This document shows positions 52,850-61,803 of a stretch of 64,000 nucleotides of DNA, in pieces. The position numbers were made by a program, and so were the translations under genes. Positions within the stretch are counted from its first letter, which is position 1, and each line of letters opens with the position of its first letter. The notes under the pieces were generated by a model. The model made no database searches. It was not told the DNA's origin and saw nothing but the letters and a program-made list of their open reading frames with translations. Source of the DNA: an uncultured Pelagibacteraceae bacterium (GTDB lineage Bacteria; Pseudomonadota; Alphaproteobacteria; Pelagibacterales; Pelagibacteraceae); the NCBI GenBank assembly GCA_902599335.1, contig CACKFA010000002.1, positions 162,641 through 226,640 of the forward strand. Reading direction: 5' to 3'.

Positions 52850-54612
52850 TAATTAAACTTAAAATTCATTATATTTGAGCTTCCTGAGATTGCAGATTTG
52901 TAATGATACTCAGCCCGAGGTAATACCTTATCAAAATAAAATTTAGCTGTATTTATTTTATCACTATAAAATTCTTTATTTGTATTAAAATCATTAAAAC
53001 TAACCTCTAAAATTTTAATCCAAGCATAAGCAATTGAAACATAACCTAAGCTTTTTAAATAATCATTTGCTGCAGCACTAACATCATCCTTTTCAATTTT
53101 ATTTTTATCATTTATCCAATCTGTGAATTTGGATAAAATATCTAAATAATGGTTTAATTCTTTAGAAAATATTTTTACTTTTTCATTTTTGCTCTCACAT
53201 TCAGATTTAATCATTTCTAAAAACTTATTTATAACATCGCCTTTTTTGTTAGATAATTTTCTAAATACTAAATCTGCAGCCTGTACGGAATTTGTTCCTT
53301 CATAAATTGGGGTAATACGATTATCTCGATATAATTGCTCAATACCTTGGTCTTTAGTATATCCGTATCCTCCATGTATCTGCATTGCATCGCTAGTAAT
53401 TTCCATAGCTAAATCTGTAAAAAGTGATTTAACCACAGGCGTCATTAATGAAACGTAATCTAAAGCAGCTTGTTTAATTTTTTCGTCTGGATGATAAAGA
53501 CTTACTTCTGTTTGTTGGGAAAGCCAAAAACACAATGCTCTTTCACCCTCAATTATTGATTTCATATTAAGTAAAGTTCTTCTAATGTCTGCATGATCAA
53601 TTATAAAATCTGCACCATTATTAAATTTAGAATTATTTGTTTTTCCTTGCTTTCTTTCTTTTGCGTAAGAAAGTGAATTTTGATAAGCAATTTCAGAAAT
53701 ACCTAAACCTTGAATGCCTACAACTATTCGCTCTAAATTCATCATTGTGAACATTGCACTAAGACCTTTATCTTTGTTACCAATCATGTAACCAGTTGCA
53801 TCATCAAAATTTAAAACACAAGTTGCTGAACCTTTAATACCCATTTTACTCTCAATTGATCCAGTTGAAATTCCATTTCTTGGACCAATACTACCATCCT
53901 GGTTCACAATATATTTTGGAACTAAAAATAAACTAATTCCCTTAGTACCAGATGGAGAGTCTGGTGATCTTGCCAAAACTAAGTGAATAATATTTTCGGT
54001 TAAATCATGGTCTCCTGAAGTTATGAATATTTTTTGACCACTGATTTTATAAGTATTATCTGATTGTTTAATTGCTTTAGTTTTTAACAAGCCAAGGTCG
54101 GTACCACAGACTGGTTCTGTTAAACACATTGTACCACTCCACTTACCTTCTACAATCTTTGGTAAATATTTATTTTTAATTTCATCAGAAGCATGATGAT
54201 TGATACAATTATAAGCACCAATACTTAGTTCACTATATAATTTAAATGATAAGCTTGCTGAAGATAGCATTTCATCAAAAAATGCACTTACTGTTTTTGG
54301 CATTCCTTGACCTCCATATTTTGGATCACAAGACAATGAAGTCCAACCATCCTCAATATACTTTTGATACGCTTCTTTGTAGCCTGGGGGTGTTCTTACA
54401 ACACCATTTTCTAAAACTGCTGGATTTTCATCTCCTGATTTAGCAAGAGGTAAAATTAAATTTTGATTTATCTTGGCTGCTTCCTCTAGAATATCTTTCA
54501 CTAAATCTGAACTAACTTCATTATATTTTTCAAGTTCATTATAATTTTTGTTGTCTCTTAATTTTTCAAAGAGAAACATCATGTCTTTTACTGGAGCTGT
54601 ATAACTTGGCAT
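52849..54612 (-). CDS. dmdC: Methylmercaptopropionyl-CoA dehydrogenase
   Basis: 587 aa, the long acyl-CoA dehydrogenase type of DmdC. CLTEPVCGTDLGLLKT binds FAD and substrate. KISGQKIFITSGDHD is conserved, and the catalytic glutamate is in PIYEGTNSVQAADL near residue 425. A C-terminal domain of about 150 residues is extra compared with ordinary 380-aa enzymes. It forms methylthioacryloyl-CoA. It starts 26 nt after leuB with AAGG as a weak ribosome binding site. No promoter is obvious in that gap, so it may be read through from leuB. Confidence 0.87.
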   Translation of the reverse strand: MPSYTAPVKDMMFLFEKLRDNKNYNELEKYNEVSSDLVKDILEEAAKINQNLILPLAKSGDENPAVLENGVVRTPPGYKEAYQKYIEDGWTSLSCDPKYGGQGMPKTVSAFFDEMLSSASLSFKLYSELSIGAYNCINHHASDEIKNKYLPKIVEGKWSGTMCLTEPVCGTDLGLLKTKAIKQSDNTYKISGQKIFITSGDHDLTENIIHLVLARSPDSPSGTKGISLFLVPKYIVNQDGSIGPRNGISTGSIESKMGIKGSATCVLNFDDATGYMIGNKDKGLSAMFTMMNLERIVVGIQGLGISEIAYQNSLSYAKERKQGKTNNSKFNNGADFIIDHADIRRTLLNMKSIIEGERALCFWLSQQTEVSLYHPDEKIKQAALDYVSLMTPVVKSLFTDLAMEITSDAMQIHGGYGYTKDQGIEQLYRDNRITPIYEGTNSVQAADLVFRKLSNKKGDVINKFLEMIKSECESKNEKVKIFSKELNHYLDILSKFTDWINDKNKIEKDDVSAAANDYLKSLGYVSIAYAWIKILEVSFNDFNTNKEFYSDKINTAKFYFDKVLPRAEYHYKSAISGSSNIMNFKFN

Positions 54613-54638
54613 ATTTAAACCTTAAAATAATTCTAGTT

Positions 54639-55745
54639 TTATTGCAATTTTGAAATTATCGCATCACCCATTGCTGAAGTAGACGTTTCTTTCATGCCTT
54701 CTGACATTATGTCTTTTGTTCTTAATCCATCATTTAGAACATCTTGAACTGCCTTTTCTAAAACATCTGCTTCTTTATCAAGATCTAAAGAGTATCTTAA
54801 AGCCATAGCAAAACTTAAAATAGAAGCTATTGGATTTGCAATACCTTGTCCAGCTATATCAGGAGCCGATCCATGTATTGGCTCATACATTGCTCTCATC
54901 TCACCATCTTTATTTTTTGCACCCAAAGACGCTGACGGCAAAAGACCTAAAGATCCAGTTAACATCGAAGCTTGATCAGACAGCATATCCCCAAATAAAT
55001 TATCGGTTACAATTACATCAAATTGCTTTGGGTTTCTTAAAAGTTGCATTGCGCAGTTATCTGCTAACATATGGCTTAACTCTACATCTTTGTATTCTTT
55101 TTCATGAAGTTCTTTAACTTCTTCTTTCCACAATTGTCCGGCTTCCATTACATTTGACTTTTCACATGATGTAACTTTGTTTGATCTTTTTCTTGCTAAA
55201 TCAAAAGCAACTCTAGCTACTCTTGTAATTTCACTAGTTGTATATGTATGAGTATTAATTCCTTTTCTTTCACCATTTTCAATTGGCTTTATTCCTCTAG
55301 GTTCACCAAAATATATTCCTCCCGTTAACTCTCTTACTATCATTATATCTAGTCCTGAAACTACCTCTGGCTTAAGGGTTGAAGCATCGACTAATTGTTT
55401 AAAACAAATTGCAGGCCTTAAGTTTGCAAAAAGCTTTAATTCTTTCCTAAGTTTTAATAATGCTCTTTCTGGTTTTTTGGAAAATTCTAGGTTATCCCAT
55501 GTAGGACCACCAACTGCTCCAAGCATAATTACTTCACTTTCTAGTGCTTTATAAAAAACCTCATCAGTGATTGGGGTGCCATGTTTATCATAAGAACAAC
55601 CACCAACTAGCTCCTGATCAATTTCAAAATCTAAAGATTTTTTATCATTAAACCAGTTAATGATTTTTTTTACCTCGGTTATTACCTCCGGACCAATACC
55701 ATCACCAGGAAGTAAAAGTATTTTTCTTTTTTTTACTTTAATCAT
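54639..55745 (-). CDS. leuB: 3-Isopropylmalate dehydrogenase
   Basis: 368 aa. [17 protein letters not shown] at the N-terminus, [11 protein letters not shown], the arginines [28 protein letters not shown] and [28 protein letters not shown] (residues about 244-271) are the LeuB signatures. NAD-dependent oxidative decarboxylation in leucine synthesis. Its first 8 nt overlap the leuD end. It is followed by the dmd genes. Confidence 0.96.
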   Translation of the reverse strand: MIKVKKRKILLLPGDGIGPEVITEVKKIINWFNDKKSLDFEIDQELVGGCSYDKHGTPITDEVFYKALESEVIMLGAVGGPTWDNLEFSKKPERALLKLRKELKLFANLRPAICFKQLVDASTLKPEVVSGLDIMIVRELTGGIYFGEPRGIKPIENGERKGINTHTYTTSEITRVARVAFDLARKRSNKVTSCEKSNVMEAGQLWKEEVKELHEKEYKDVELSHMLADNCAMQLLRNPKQFDVIVTDNLFGDMLSDQASMLTGSLGLLPSASLGAKNKDGEMRAMYEPIHGSAPDIAGQGIANPIASILSFAMALRYSLDLDKEADVLEKAVQDVLNDGLRTKDIMSEGMKETSTSAMGDAIISKLQ

Positions 55746-56343
55746 TAAATACCCAAGGCTTTTCGTTTTTTAAATTTGTTTCAAACTTTTCTATTTTTTC
55801 TGATTTTTTTAGTGATAAAGCGATATCATCAAGCCCTTCTAACAAACATTTTTTCTTAAATGGATCAACTTCAAATTTTAGCTCATTATTTCCGTAAACT
55901 ATTTTTTCCTCTTGCAAATCAATAGAAATTTCTTCTTGTCTATTTGCGTATTCAGATAGCTCTTTTATTTTTTCTTCTTCAAGGATTATAGGCAAAATTC
56001 CATTTTTAAAACAATTACTAAAAAAAATATCTGCATAACTTGAACTTATCACACAAGTAATTCCAAAATCTAATAAAGCCCAAGGAGCATGTTCTCTTGA
56101 TGAACCACATCCAAAATTTTTCCCAGCAATTAAAATTTTAGATTGATTAAATGGATCTTTGTTTAACACAAAATCATTTATTTCTTTGCCTTGATCATCA
56201 TATCTCATTTCAAAAAATAAATTTTTTCCTAGACCAGTTCTTTTGATAGTTTTTAAAAACTGCTTTGGAATTATCATATCTGTATCAATATTTACAATTG
56301 GTAAATAAGCTGGGATACTTTTTAATTTATTAAATTTTTGCAT
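55738..56343 (-). CDS. leuD: 3-Isopropylmalate dehydratase small subunit
   Basis: 201 aa. [21 protein letters not shown] and [21 protein letters not shown] are the swivelling-domain motifs of Leu[22 protein letters not shown] follows. It partners with LeuC to isomerise isopropylmalate. It starts directly after leuC and overlaps leuB by 8 nt. Confidence 0.96.
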   Translation of the reverse strand: MQKFNKLKSIPAYLPIVNIDTDMIIPKQFLKTIKRTGLGKNLFFEMRYDDQGKEINDFVLNKDPFNQSKILIAGKNFGCGSSREHAPWALLDFGITCVISSSYADIFFSNCFKNGILPIILEEEKIKELSEYANRQEEISIDLQEEKIVYGNNELKFEVDPFKKKCLLEGLDDIALSLKKSEKIEKFETNLKNEKPWVFND

Positions 56344-57747
56344 TTAATTTTGATACTTTCTGACATCATCTAAATTACCTGAAATTGCAGCTGCTGCAGC
56401 CATTCCTGGACTAACTAGATGGGTTCTACCACCTCTACCTTGTCTTCCCTCAAAATTTCTATTTGATGTAGAGGCGCATCTTTCTTCTGGTTTTAATTTA
56501 TCGGCATTCATCGCTAAACACATAGAGCAACCTGGTTCTCTCCATTCAAACCCTGAGCTAACAAAAATTTTATCTAGTCCTTCTTGCTCTGCTTGTTCTT
56601 TAACTAAGCCTGAGCCTGGAACTACTATAGCATTAACATGCGATGATACTTTTTTATCTTTTACGATTTTTGCTGCTTCTCTCAAATCTTCTATTCTACC
56701 ATTAGTACAACTACCAATAAATACTTTGTCTATTTTTATATCTGTGGCTGCCATGTCAGGTTTTAAACCCATATACTTTAAAGCTCTTTCAATTGAATTT
56801 TTTTTATCTTCATCAGTCTCATTATTTGGATTTGGAACTTTTCCATCAATTGTTATTACATCTTGTGGTGACGTACCCCATGTAATCATAGGTAAAATTT
56901 CATTTGCATTAAGGCTAATTTCTTTATCAAAACTAGCATCAGAGTCTGTTTTTAAAGTTTCCCAATAGTTCAAAGCTTTATCCCAATTTTCACTTTTTGG
57001 TGACATTGGTTTTCCTTTTAAATATTCAAAAATTTTTTCATCTGGTGCAATTAATCCTGCTCTTGCACCACCTTCAATTGTCATATTGCAAATAGTCATT
57101 CTTTGCTCAACACTTAAAGATCTTATTAAATCTCCAGCATATTCCACAACAGATCCTGTTCCACCTGCCGTACCTATTTTTCCAATTATTTGAAGTATTA
57201 CATCTTTAGAAGTAACTCCTATAGGAAGTTCACCGTTAACATTAATTCTAAAATTTTTAGCTTTCTTCTGAACTAGTGTTTGAGTTGCTAAAACATGTTC
57301 AACTTCTGAAGTTCCTATTCCAAATGCTAAAGCACCAAATGCTCCATGCGTTGCAGTATGACTATCTCCACAAACAATAACTGTACCTGGTTGAGTAAAA
57401 CCTTGTTCAGGTCCTATAATATGAACGATACCTTGCCTCTTATCATCCATACCAAATAACTGAACACCGAATTCTTTACAATTTGCCTCTAAAGTATCTA
57501 CTTGAATTTTTGACTCTTCATCTGAAATACCTTTTGATCTGTCAGTTGTTGGGACATTATGATCTGCAACTGCTAAAGTTAAATTTGGATGTCTAACCTT
57601 TCTGTTAGAATTTCTTAATCCTTCAAAAGCTTGGGGGCTTGTCACCTCATGAATTAAATGTCTATCTACAAAAAGTAAAGATGTGCCATCATCTTGTTGG
57701 TCAACTAGATGATCGTTCCAAATTTTATCGTATAATGTTGTAGACAT
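56344..57747 (-). CDS. leuC: 3-Isopropylmalate dehydratase large subunit
   Basis: 467 aa aconitase-family [4Fe-4S] enzyme. [38 protein letters not shown], and the cluster cysteines in [13 protein letters not shown] and [10 protein letters not shown] near residue 409 are present. [37 protein letters not shown] covers residues about 201-237. First of leuC-leuD-leuB; it begins 11 nt after rplS, so leucine genes follow ribosomal genes without a visible promoter. leuA is not in the window. Confidence 0.97.
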   Translation of the reverse strand: MSTTLYDKIWNDHLVDQQDDGTSLLFVDRHLIHEVTSPQAFEGLRNSNRKVRHPNLTLAVADHNVPTTDRSKGISDEESKIQVDTLEANCKEFGVQLFGMDDKRQGIVHIIGPEQGFTQPGTVIVCGDSHTATHGAFGALAFGIGTSEVEHVLATQTLVQKKAKNFRINVNGELPIGVTSKDVILQIIGKIGTAGGTGSVVEYAGDLIRSLSVEQRMTICNMTIEGGARAGLIAPDEKIFEYLKGKPMSPKSENWDKALNYWETLKTDSDASFDKEISLNANEILPMITWGTSPQDVITIDGKVPNPNNETDEDKKNSIERALKYMGLKPDMAATDIKIDKVFIGSCTNGRIEDLREAAKIVKDKKVSSHVNAIVVPGSGLVKEQAEQEGLDKIFVSSGFEWREPGCSMCLAMNADKLKPEERCASTSNRNFEGRQGRGGRTHLVSPGMAAAAAISGNLDDVRKYQN

Positions 57748-57758
57748 TGAAAAAAAAA

Positions 57759-58334
57759 TTATTTTTTTTCTGTAGAGCTTTCTGATTTTTGTTCTTCTTT
57801 AGGAGCCTTTGCTGCTGGAGTCGCCTCTTCTTTAGGTGCTGCTTCTGCTTTAGGAGCCTCTGGTACTGGTGCTGCTTCTGCTTTAGGAGCTTCTTCTTTT
57901 GGTGCTTCTACTGCAGGAGCTACATTTTCCTCTGTAACTGTCTCTGGTTTTGCCCCGATATCAATACCAATTTTTTTTCTAATTTTTTCTGCAATCCTTG
58001 CTGATTTACCAGTTCTGTCTCTTAAATAATAAAGTTTTGCTCTTCTTACTTTACCTGATCTAATAACTTTAATTGAGTCAATTAAAGTTCCAAATAAAGG
58101 AAAAGTTCTCTCAACACCCTCTCCAAATGAAATCTTTCTAACCGTAAAAGATGAGTTTAAGTCTCTGCTTTTTTTAGCAATACACACTCCCTCAAAATAT
58201 TGAATTCTTTCTTTTTTACCCTCGGTAATTCTCACACCAACTTTAACAACGTCTCCAGGATAAAATTCTGGAATTTTTTTCTCTGAAAGAATTTTGTTAA
58301 CGTTATGCTGGTTAATTTCTTCAATTGTTTTCAT
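57759..58334 (-). CDS. rplS: 50S ribosomal protein L19 with long Ala/Glu/Pro/Lys tail
   Basis: 191 aa from the ATG at 58334; a TTG at 58349 is possible but less typical. The L19 core occupies about 1-125 ([50 protein letters not shown]). The last 53 residues (57762-57920) are low-complexity repeats of the type [14 protein letters not shown]. Ordinary L19 is about 115-130 residues, so the tail is an add-on seen in some alphaproteobacteria. The same kind of tail is on S16 two genes upstream. Confidence 0.95.
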   Translation of the reverse strand: MKTIEEINQHNVNKILSEKKIPEFYPGDVVKVGVRITEGKKERIQYFEGVCIAKKSRDLNSSFTVRKISFGEGVERTFPLFGTLIDSIKVIRSGKVRRAKLYYLRDRTGKSARIAEKIRKKIGIDIGAKPETVTEENVAPAVEAPKEEAPKAEAAPVPEAPKAEAAPKEEATPAAKAPKEEQKSESSTEKK

Positions 58335-58350
58335 GTTAATATTTATCAAG

Positions 58351-59037
58351 TTAATTCTTCTTATATTTTTCCCATAAATCTGGTCTTCGGTCGCGTGTTA
58401 TAGCCTCAGATTGAGATAAACGCCAGTGTTTAATTTTATTATGATCACCTGATAATAGCACGTCTGGCACAGCTTTTTCCTCCCAAATTTGAGGTTTTGT
58501 ATACTGAGGATACTCTAGAAGACCATTTTCAAAGGTTTCATCTAATTTTGAGTTTTCATTTCCTAATACACCTGGCAGTAATCTTAAAATACTATCTATA
58601 ACTACATATGCAGCTGACTCCCCGCCTGACAAAACATAATCTCCAATACTAATTTCCTCAATATTTCTTGTTGAAAGTATTCTTTCGTCTACACCTTCAA
58701 AATGACCACAAATTAAAGACAGAGATTTTTCAATAGCTAGCTCTTTTGCTAAATTTTGATCAAATTTTTTTCCTTTTGGTGATAAGTATAAAATTCTCTC
58801 ACTCTCATTTTTGTTTTCATCTAAAGACTTTGCAAGAACATCTGCTTTTAACAACATCCCTGAACCACCCCCATAAGGTGTGTCATCTACTGTTTTGTGT
58901 TTGTCATCAGCTGCATCTCTTATATTTACAACTTTAAGTTTCCATAAATTATTTGATAAAGCTTTTCCATAAAGTCCTTTAGATAAAGGACCAGGAAAAA
59001 CCTCTGGATAAAGTGTAAACACTTGAGCTTGCCACAT
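58351..59037 (-). CDS. trmD: tRNA (guanine37-N1)-methyltransferase
   Basis: 228 aa, full length. Methylates G37 of tRNAs that read CNN codons. SPOUT trefoil-knot signatures: [30 protein letters not shown] (residues about 38-67), [35 protein letters not shown] and the C-terminal [21 protein letters not shown]. Between rpsP and trmD there are only 14 nt; the usual rimM gene is missing here. Confidence 0.97.
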   Translation of the reverse strand: MWQAQVFTLYPEVFPGPLSKGLYGKALSNNLWKLKVVNIRDAADDKHKTVDDTPYGGGSGMLLKADVLAKSLDENKNESERILYLSPKGKKFDQNLAKELAIEKSLSLICGHFEGVDERILSTRNIEEISIGDYVLSGGESAAYVVIDSILRLLPGVLGNENSKLDETFENGLLEYPQYTKPQIWEEKAVPDVLLSGDHNKIKHWRLSQSEAITRDRRPDLWEKYKKN

Positions 59038-59051
59038 AAATAATCTTTAAA

Positions 59052-59447
59052 TTATTTTTTTTCCTCTGCTGGAGCTTCTTCTTTAGGAGCTTCTGCTTTT
59101 GGAGCTTCTTCTTTAGGAGCTTCTTTATTATCCTCTTCTTTTTTATTTCTCTCTTTTTTTGGCACTGCTTTATTTGGATTATTTCCGTTTGCAGGCATAG
59201 GCATTAGTTCGTTCTCACCTAAAATTCTTGCTACTCTAGTTGTTGGTTGAGCTCCTTGACCAAGCCAATATTTAATTCTCTCAGCTTCTAGGCCCACTCT
59301 TTCTTTTTTCTCTTTTGGTAATAGAGGATTAAAAAAACCAACTTTTTCTATAAATCTTCCATCTCTTGCAAAACGACTGTCGGCAACAACAACTTTATAA
59401 ACAGGACGTTTTTTTGTTCCACCTCTTGATAATCTTAATTTTAACAT
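59052..59447 (-). CDS. rpsP: 30S ribosomal protein S16 with acidic/Ala tail
   Basis: 131 aa. The S16 core is [60 protein letters not shown], about 85 residues. A tail of about 29 residues (59055-59141) repeats [11 protein letters not shown] 24-nt stretch of this tail is duplicated exactly at DNA level (see the repeat entry). Second gene after ffh with a 12-nt gap. Confidence 0.95.
   Translation of the reverse strand: MLKLRLSRGGTKKRPVYKVVVADSRFARDGRFIEKVGFFNPLLPKEKKERVGLEAERIKYWLGQGAQPTTRVARILGENELMPMPANGNNPNKAVPKKERNKKEEDNKEAPKEEAPKAEAPKEEAPAEEKK
59071..59124. repeat. Direct 24-nt repeat, 30-nt period, in the rpsP tail
   Basis: Positions 59071-59094 and 59101-59124 are identical over 24 nt and encode the repeated EAPKEEAP unit of the S16 tail. 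Related but less exact copies occur in the rplS tail (around 57780-57915). The length of such in-frame repeats can vary by slippage or recombination. Confidence 0.85.
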
Positions 59448-59459
59448 TTCTTCTCCTTT

Positions 59460-60818
59460 TTACTTTAATTGGTTAAATAGCTCTGGCGGTATACCTTTAT
59501 CAGACATACCTTTCAGATTTCCTTTTGACATCTTTTTCATCATTTCAGACATCATTTTAAATTGCTTAAGCAATTTATTGATAGTGGCCGGATCTGTGCC
59601 AGAGCCATTAGCAATTCTTTTTTTTCTAGAACCATCTATTATTTTTGGGTTCTCTCTTTCTTTTTTTGTCATTGATAAAATAACAGCTTCATTTTTAGTA
59701 ATTATACTTTCATCAATTCCCGCTGAGTCCATTTGAGATTTAATTTTAGAAACTCCAGGCATAAAAGACATAATTCCCTCAATGCCACCCATTTTTTTCA
59801 TTTGTCTTAATTGAGATAAATAATCTTCCATAGAGAATTGACCTTTTTTTAAATTTTCCTCTGCTTTTTTAAGATTTTCTTCTCCTAAATCTTGAGCCGC
59901 CTTTTCTACAAGGGATACGATATCCCCCATACCAAGTATTCTGTTTGCAATTCTATCTGGATGGAATACTTCAAGATTATCTATTTTTTCTCCTATACCT
60001 AAAAATTTAATTGGAACGTTTGAAACATATTTCATACTCACTGCGGCTCCACCTCTTGCATCACCATCAGCCCTAGTTAAAATAATTCCAGATAAATTAA
60101 CTGTATTTTTAAATTCTTTTGCCACTGAGGCCGCAACTTGACCTGTTAAAGAATCTGCAACTAAGAAAGTTTCTGTTGGATTAATGACAGCTTCAATTTG
60201 CTTAATCTCACTCATCATTTGTAAATCAATTTGAGTTCTACCAGCAGTATCAAATAAAATTATTTCAGCTCCATTTAAATTAGCGGCACTTATTGCTCTT
60301 CTACAAATATCAGCAGGTTGCTGACCTTCTATAATAGGTAAAGTTAAAATATTATTTTGTTCTCCTAAAGATCTAAGTTGTTCTTGAGCAGCTGGTCTAT
60401 AAATATCTAGACTGACCATCATTACTTTTTTCTTTTTATTGTTTTCTAAAAATTTTGCTAATTTTGCTGTTGTTGTTGTTTTTCCAGAACCTTGTAACCC
60501 AACTAACATCATTGGCACAGGCGGTACTGCGTTTAAGTTTATCTCATTATTTGTTGCACCTAATAAGTCTACAAGCTCATCATAAACAATTTTAACAACC
60601 ATATCCCCAGGAGAGGTAGACCTTATTATCTCTTGGCCTAATGCTTTTGGCTTAACTTTTTCAATAAAATCTTTTGCAACATCCAAAGAGACATCTGCTT
60701 CAAGTAAGGCTTGCCTAATACCTCTTAAACCTTCATCTACTTGAGCTTCATCAAGTGAAGGTGCCTTTTTCAGAGAAGAAAAAATTTCTTCAAATTTATT
60801 TGTTAAATTTTCAAACAT
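59460..60818 (-). CDS. ffh: Signal recognition particle protein Ffh
   Basis: SRP54 GTPase, 452 aa from the ATG at 60818. The N domain covers about 1-90. In the G domain are GLQGSGKTTTTAKLA (G1), DIYRPAAQEQL, DTAGRTQIDLQMM and TRADGDARGGAAVS. The methionine-rich M domain is at about 300-452 (MKKMGGIEGIMSFMPG, IANGSGTDPATINKLLKQFKMMSEMMKKM region). The frame stays open upstream to 60899, but that sequence holds the structured leader, so the ATG at 60818 is preferred. It lacks a clear Shine-Dalgarno. Its receptor FtsY is encoded divergently 1 kb away. Confidence 0.96.
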   Translation of the reverse strand: MFENLTNKFEEIFSSLKKAPSLDEAQVDEGLRGIRQALLEADVSLDVAKDFIEKVKPKALGQEIIRSTSPGDMVVKIVYDELVDLLGATNNEINLNAVPPVPMMLVGLQGSGKTTTTAKLAKFLENNKKKKVMMVSLDIYRPAAQEQLRSLGEQNNILTLPIIEGQQPADICRRAISAANLNGAEIILFDTAGRTQIDLQMMSEIKQIEAVINPTETFLVADSLTGQVAASVAKEFKNTVNLSGIILTRADGDARGGAAVSMKYVSNVPIKFLGIGEKIDNLEVFHPDRIANRILGMGDIVSLVEKAAQDLGEENLKKAEENLKKGQFSMEDYLSQLRQMKKMGGIEGIMSFMPGVSKIKSQMDSAGIDESIITKNEAVILSMTKKERENPKIIDGSRKKRIANGSGTDPATINKLLKQFKMMSEMMKKMSKGNLKGMSDKGIPPELFNQLK

Positions 60819-60841
60819 ATTTATTACGCATAGCAGTAACG

Positions 60842-60931
60842 CACTAGTGGGCGAACCCTCGCTGACTAGTGTCGATCTCTTTGTTTCCAAAGACACCACA
60901 AAGTTAATGTTTTTGCGGAAACGGCAACAAC
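60842..60931 (-). ncRNA. Structured ffh leader RNA (candidate cis-regulatory element)
   Basis: Three hairpins are seen on the minus strand. (1) GUUGUUGC (60931-60924) pairs with GCAAAAAC (60916-60909), seven of eight pairs. (2) GUGUC + UUUG (60896-60888), GAAA tetraloop, CAAA (60883-60880), a six-nt one-sided bulge GAGAUC, then GACAC (60873-60869). (3) CACUAGU (60871-60865) pairs with ACUAGUG (60848-60842), enclosing a six-nt bulge and GGG-UUCG-CCC (60858-60849). The region is far more G+C-rich than its surroundings. Helices 2 and 3 share CAC, so they compete at the junction. A conserved ffh-leader motif has been reported from comparative work on Pelagibacter; this fits it, but I could not check the consensus. 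Confidence 0.75.
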
Positions 60932-60932
60932 C

Positions 60933-60939
60933 TATAATA
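60933..60939. promoter_or_regulatory. Symmetric -10 element, probable bidirectional promoter for dapF and ffh
   Basis: A consensus -10 TATAAT lies on the plus strand at 60933-60938 and TATTAT on the minus strand at 60939-60934, inside a near-palindrome (CCTATAATAGAGG, 60931-60943). -35 boxes are weak in both directions. The plus start would lie near 60945, about 34 nt before dapF. The minus start would lie near 60928, just at the first ffh-leader hairpin. Confidence 0.5.
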
Positions 60940-60978
60940 GAGGTTCAAAAAGTCAATAAATAAGTTAAATATCTATAT

Positions 60979-61803
60979 ATGGATATTAAAGCTTTTAAAA
61001 TGGACGGTTTAGGTAATGATTTTGTCATCATAGATAATAGGCAAACAATTACAAATTTGACGAAAGAGCAAATAATAAAGATTTGTGACAGAAAATTTAT
61101 TGGTTGTGACCAACTAATATTGATAAAAAAAAATGATATTTCAGATGCTTCACTAGAATTTTATAATTCAGATGGAGGAATGTCTGGTGCGTGTGGAAAT
61201 GGTACGCGATGTATTGCTGATTTATTAGGCAAAGAAAATAACAAAAAAGAAATTGTCCTAACAACTTTATCTGGCAAATTAAAATCAAATATTGTTGGAG
61301 ATAAAATGGTTTCTACAGAAATAGGTGTTGCAAAAACAAAATGGGATGAGATTCCATTGTCTAAAGAATTAAATACGAATAATTTAGGAATTAAAATTAA
61401 TGACAAAAATAATAACGAATTTTCTGGTGGAACTGCTGTGAATGTTGGAAACCCACATGTAGTTTTTTTTGTTGATAATAACGAAAATTTTGAAATTGAA
61501 AAAATTGGACCAAAAATCGAAACCCACTCTCTATTTCCAGAAAAATGTAATGTTACTTTAGCAACTATTGTTAACAAAGAATTGATAAAAGTTAGAGTTT
61601 GGGAAAGAGGAGCTGGACTTACCAAAGCTTGTGGAACTGCAGCTTGCGCAACAGCTTTTGCCGCAAAACAAAACGGACTAGTAAATGATAAAGTTGATAT
61701 TGAATTTTCTAAAGGTAGATTGACAATTTCAATTGATGAAAAGAATAGTATTCATATGAAAGGACCAGTTTCAGATATTGAGGAGATAAATTTTAAAATT
61801 TAA
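60979..61803 (+). CDS. dapF: Diaminopimelate epimerase
   Basis: 274 aa. It converts LL- to meso-diaminopimelate for peptidoglycan and lysine. The two catalytic cysteines are Cys72 in SGACGNGTRC and Cys218 in TKACGTAACATAF; FKMDGLGNDFVIID is at the N-terminus. Its stop shares one base with the ftsY ATG (TAATG). In other alphaproteobacteria a methylthiotransferase gene often lies between dapF and ftsY; here it is absent. Confidence 0.97.
   Translation: MDIKAFKMDGLGNDFVIIDNRQTITNLTKEQIIKICDRKFIGCDQLILIKKNDISDASLEFYNSDGGMSGACGNGTRCIADLLGKENNKKEIVLTTLSGKLKSNIVGDKMVSTEIGVAKTKWDEIPLSKELNTNNLGIKINDKNNNEFSGGTAVNVGNPHVVFFVDNNENFEIEKIGPKIETHSLFPEKCNVTLATIVNKELIKVRVWERGAGLTKACGTAACATAFAAKQNGLVNDKVDIEFSKGRLTISIDEKNSIHMKGPVSDIEEINFKI

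Noticed and set aside
57777..57930. CRISPR-like array in the repetitive rplS 3' end
   Set aside because: The repeats are in frame, code for EAPK-type units and have no spacers of constant length or cas genes.
60819..60899. N-terminal extension of Ffh
   Set aside because: The 27 extra residues are encoded by the G+C-rich structured leader and do not resemble Ffh; the normal N domain begins at the ATG at 60818.
60842..60931. 4.5S SRP RNA gene next to ffh
   Set aside because: The conserved GGAAGCAGC-type core of SRP RNA helix 8 is absent and the helices do not form one long rod. A cis-acting leader is the better reading.
61161..61625. 154-codon open frame antisense to dapF
   Set aside because: Overlaps the catalytic part of dapF and has no recognisable motif or start signal.
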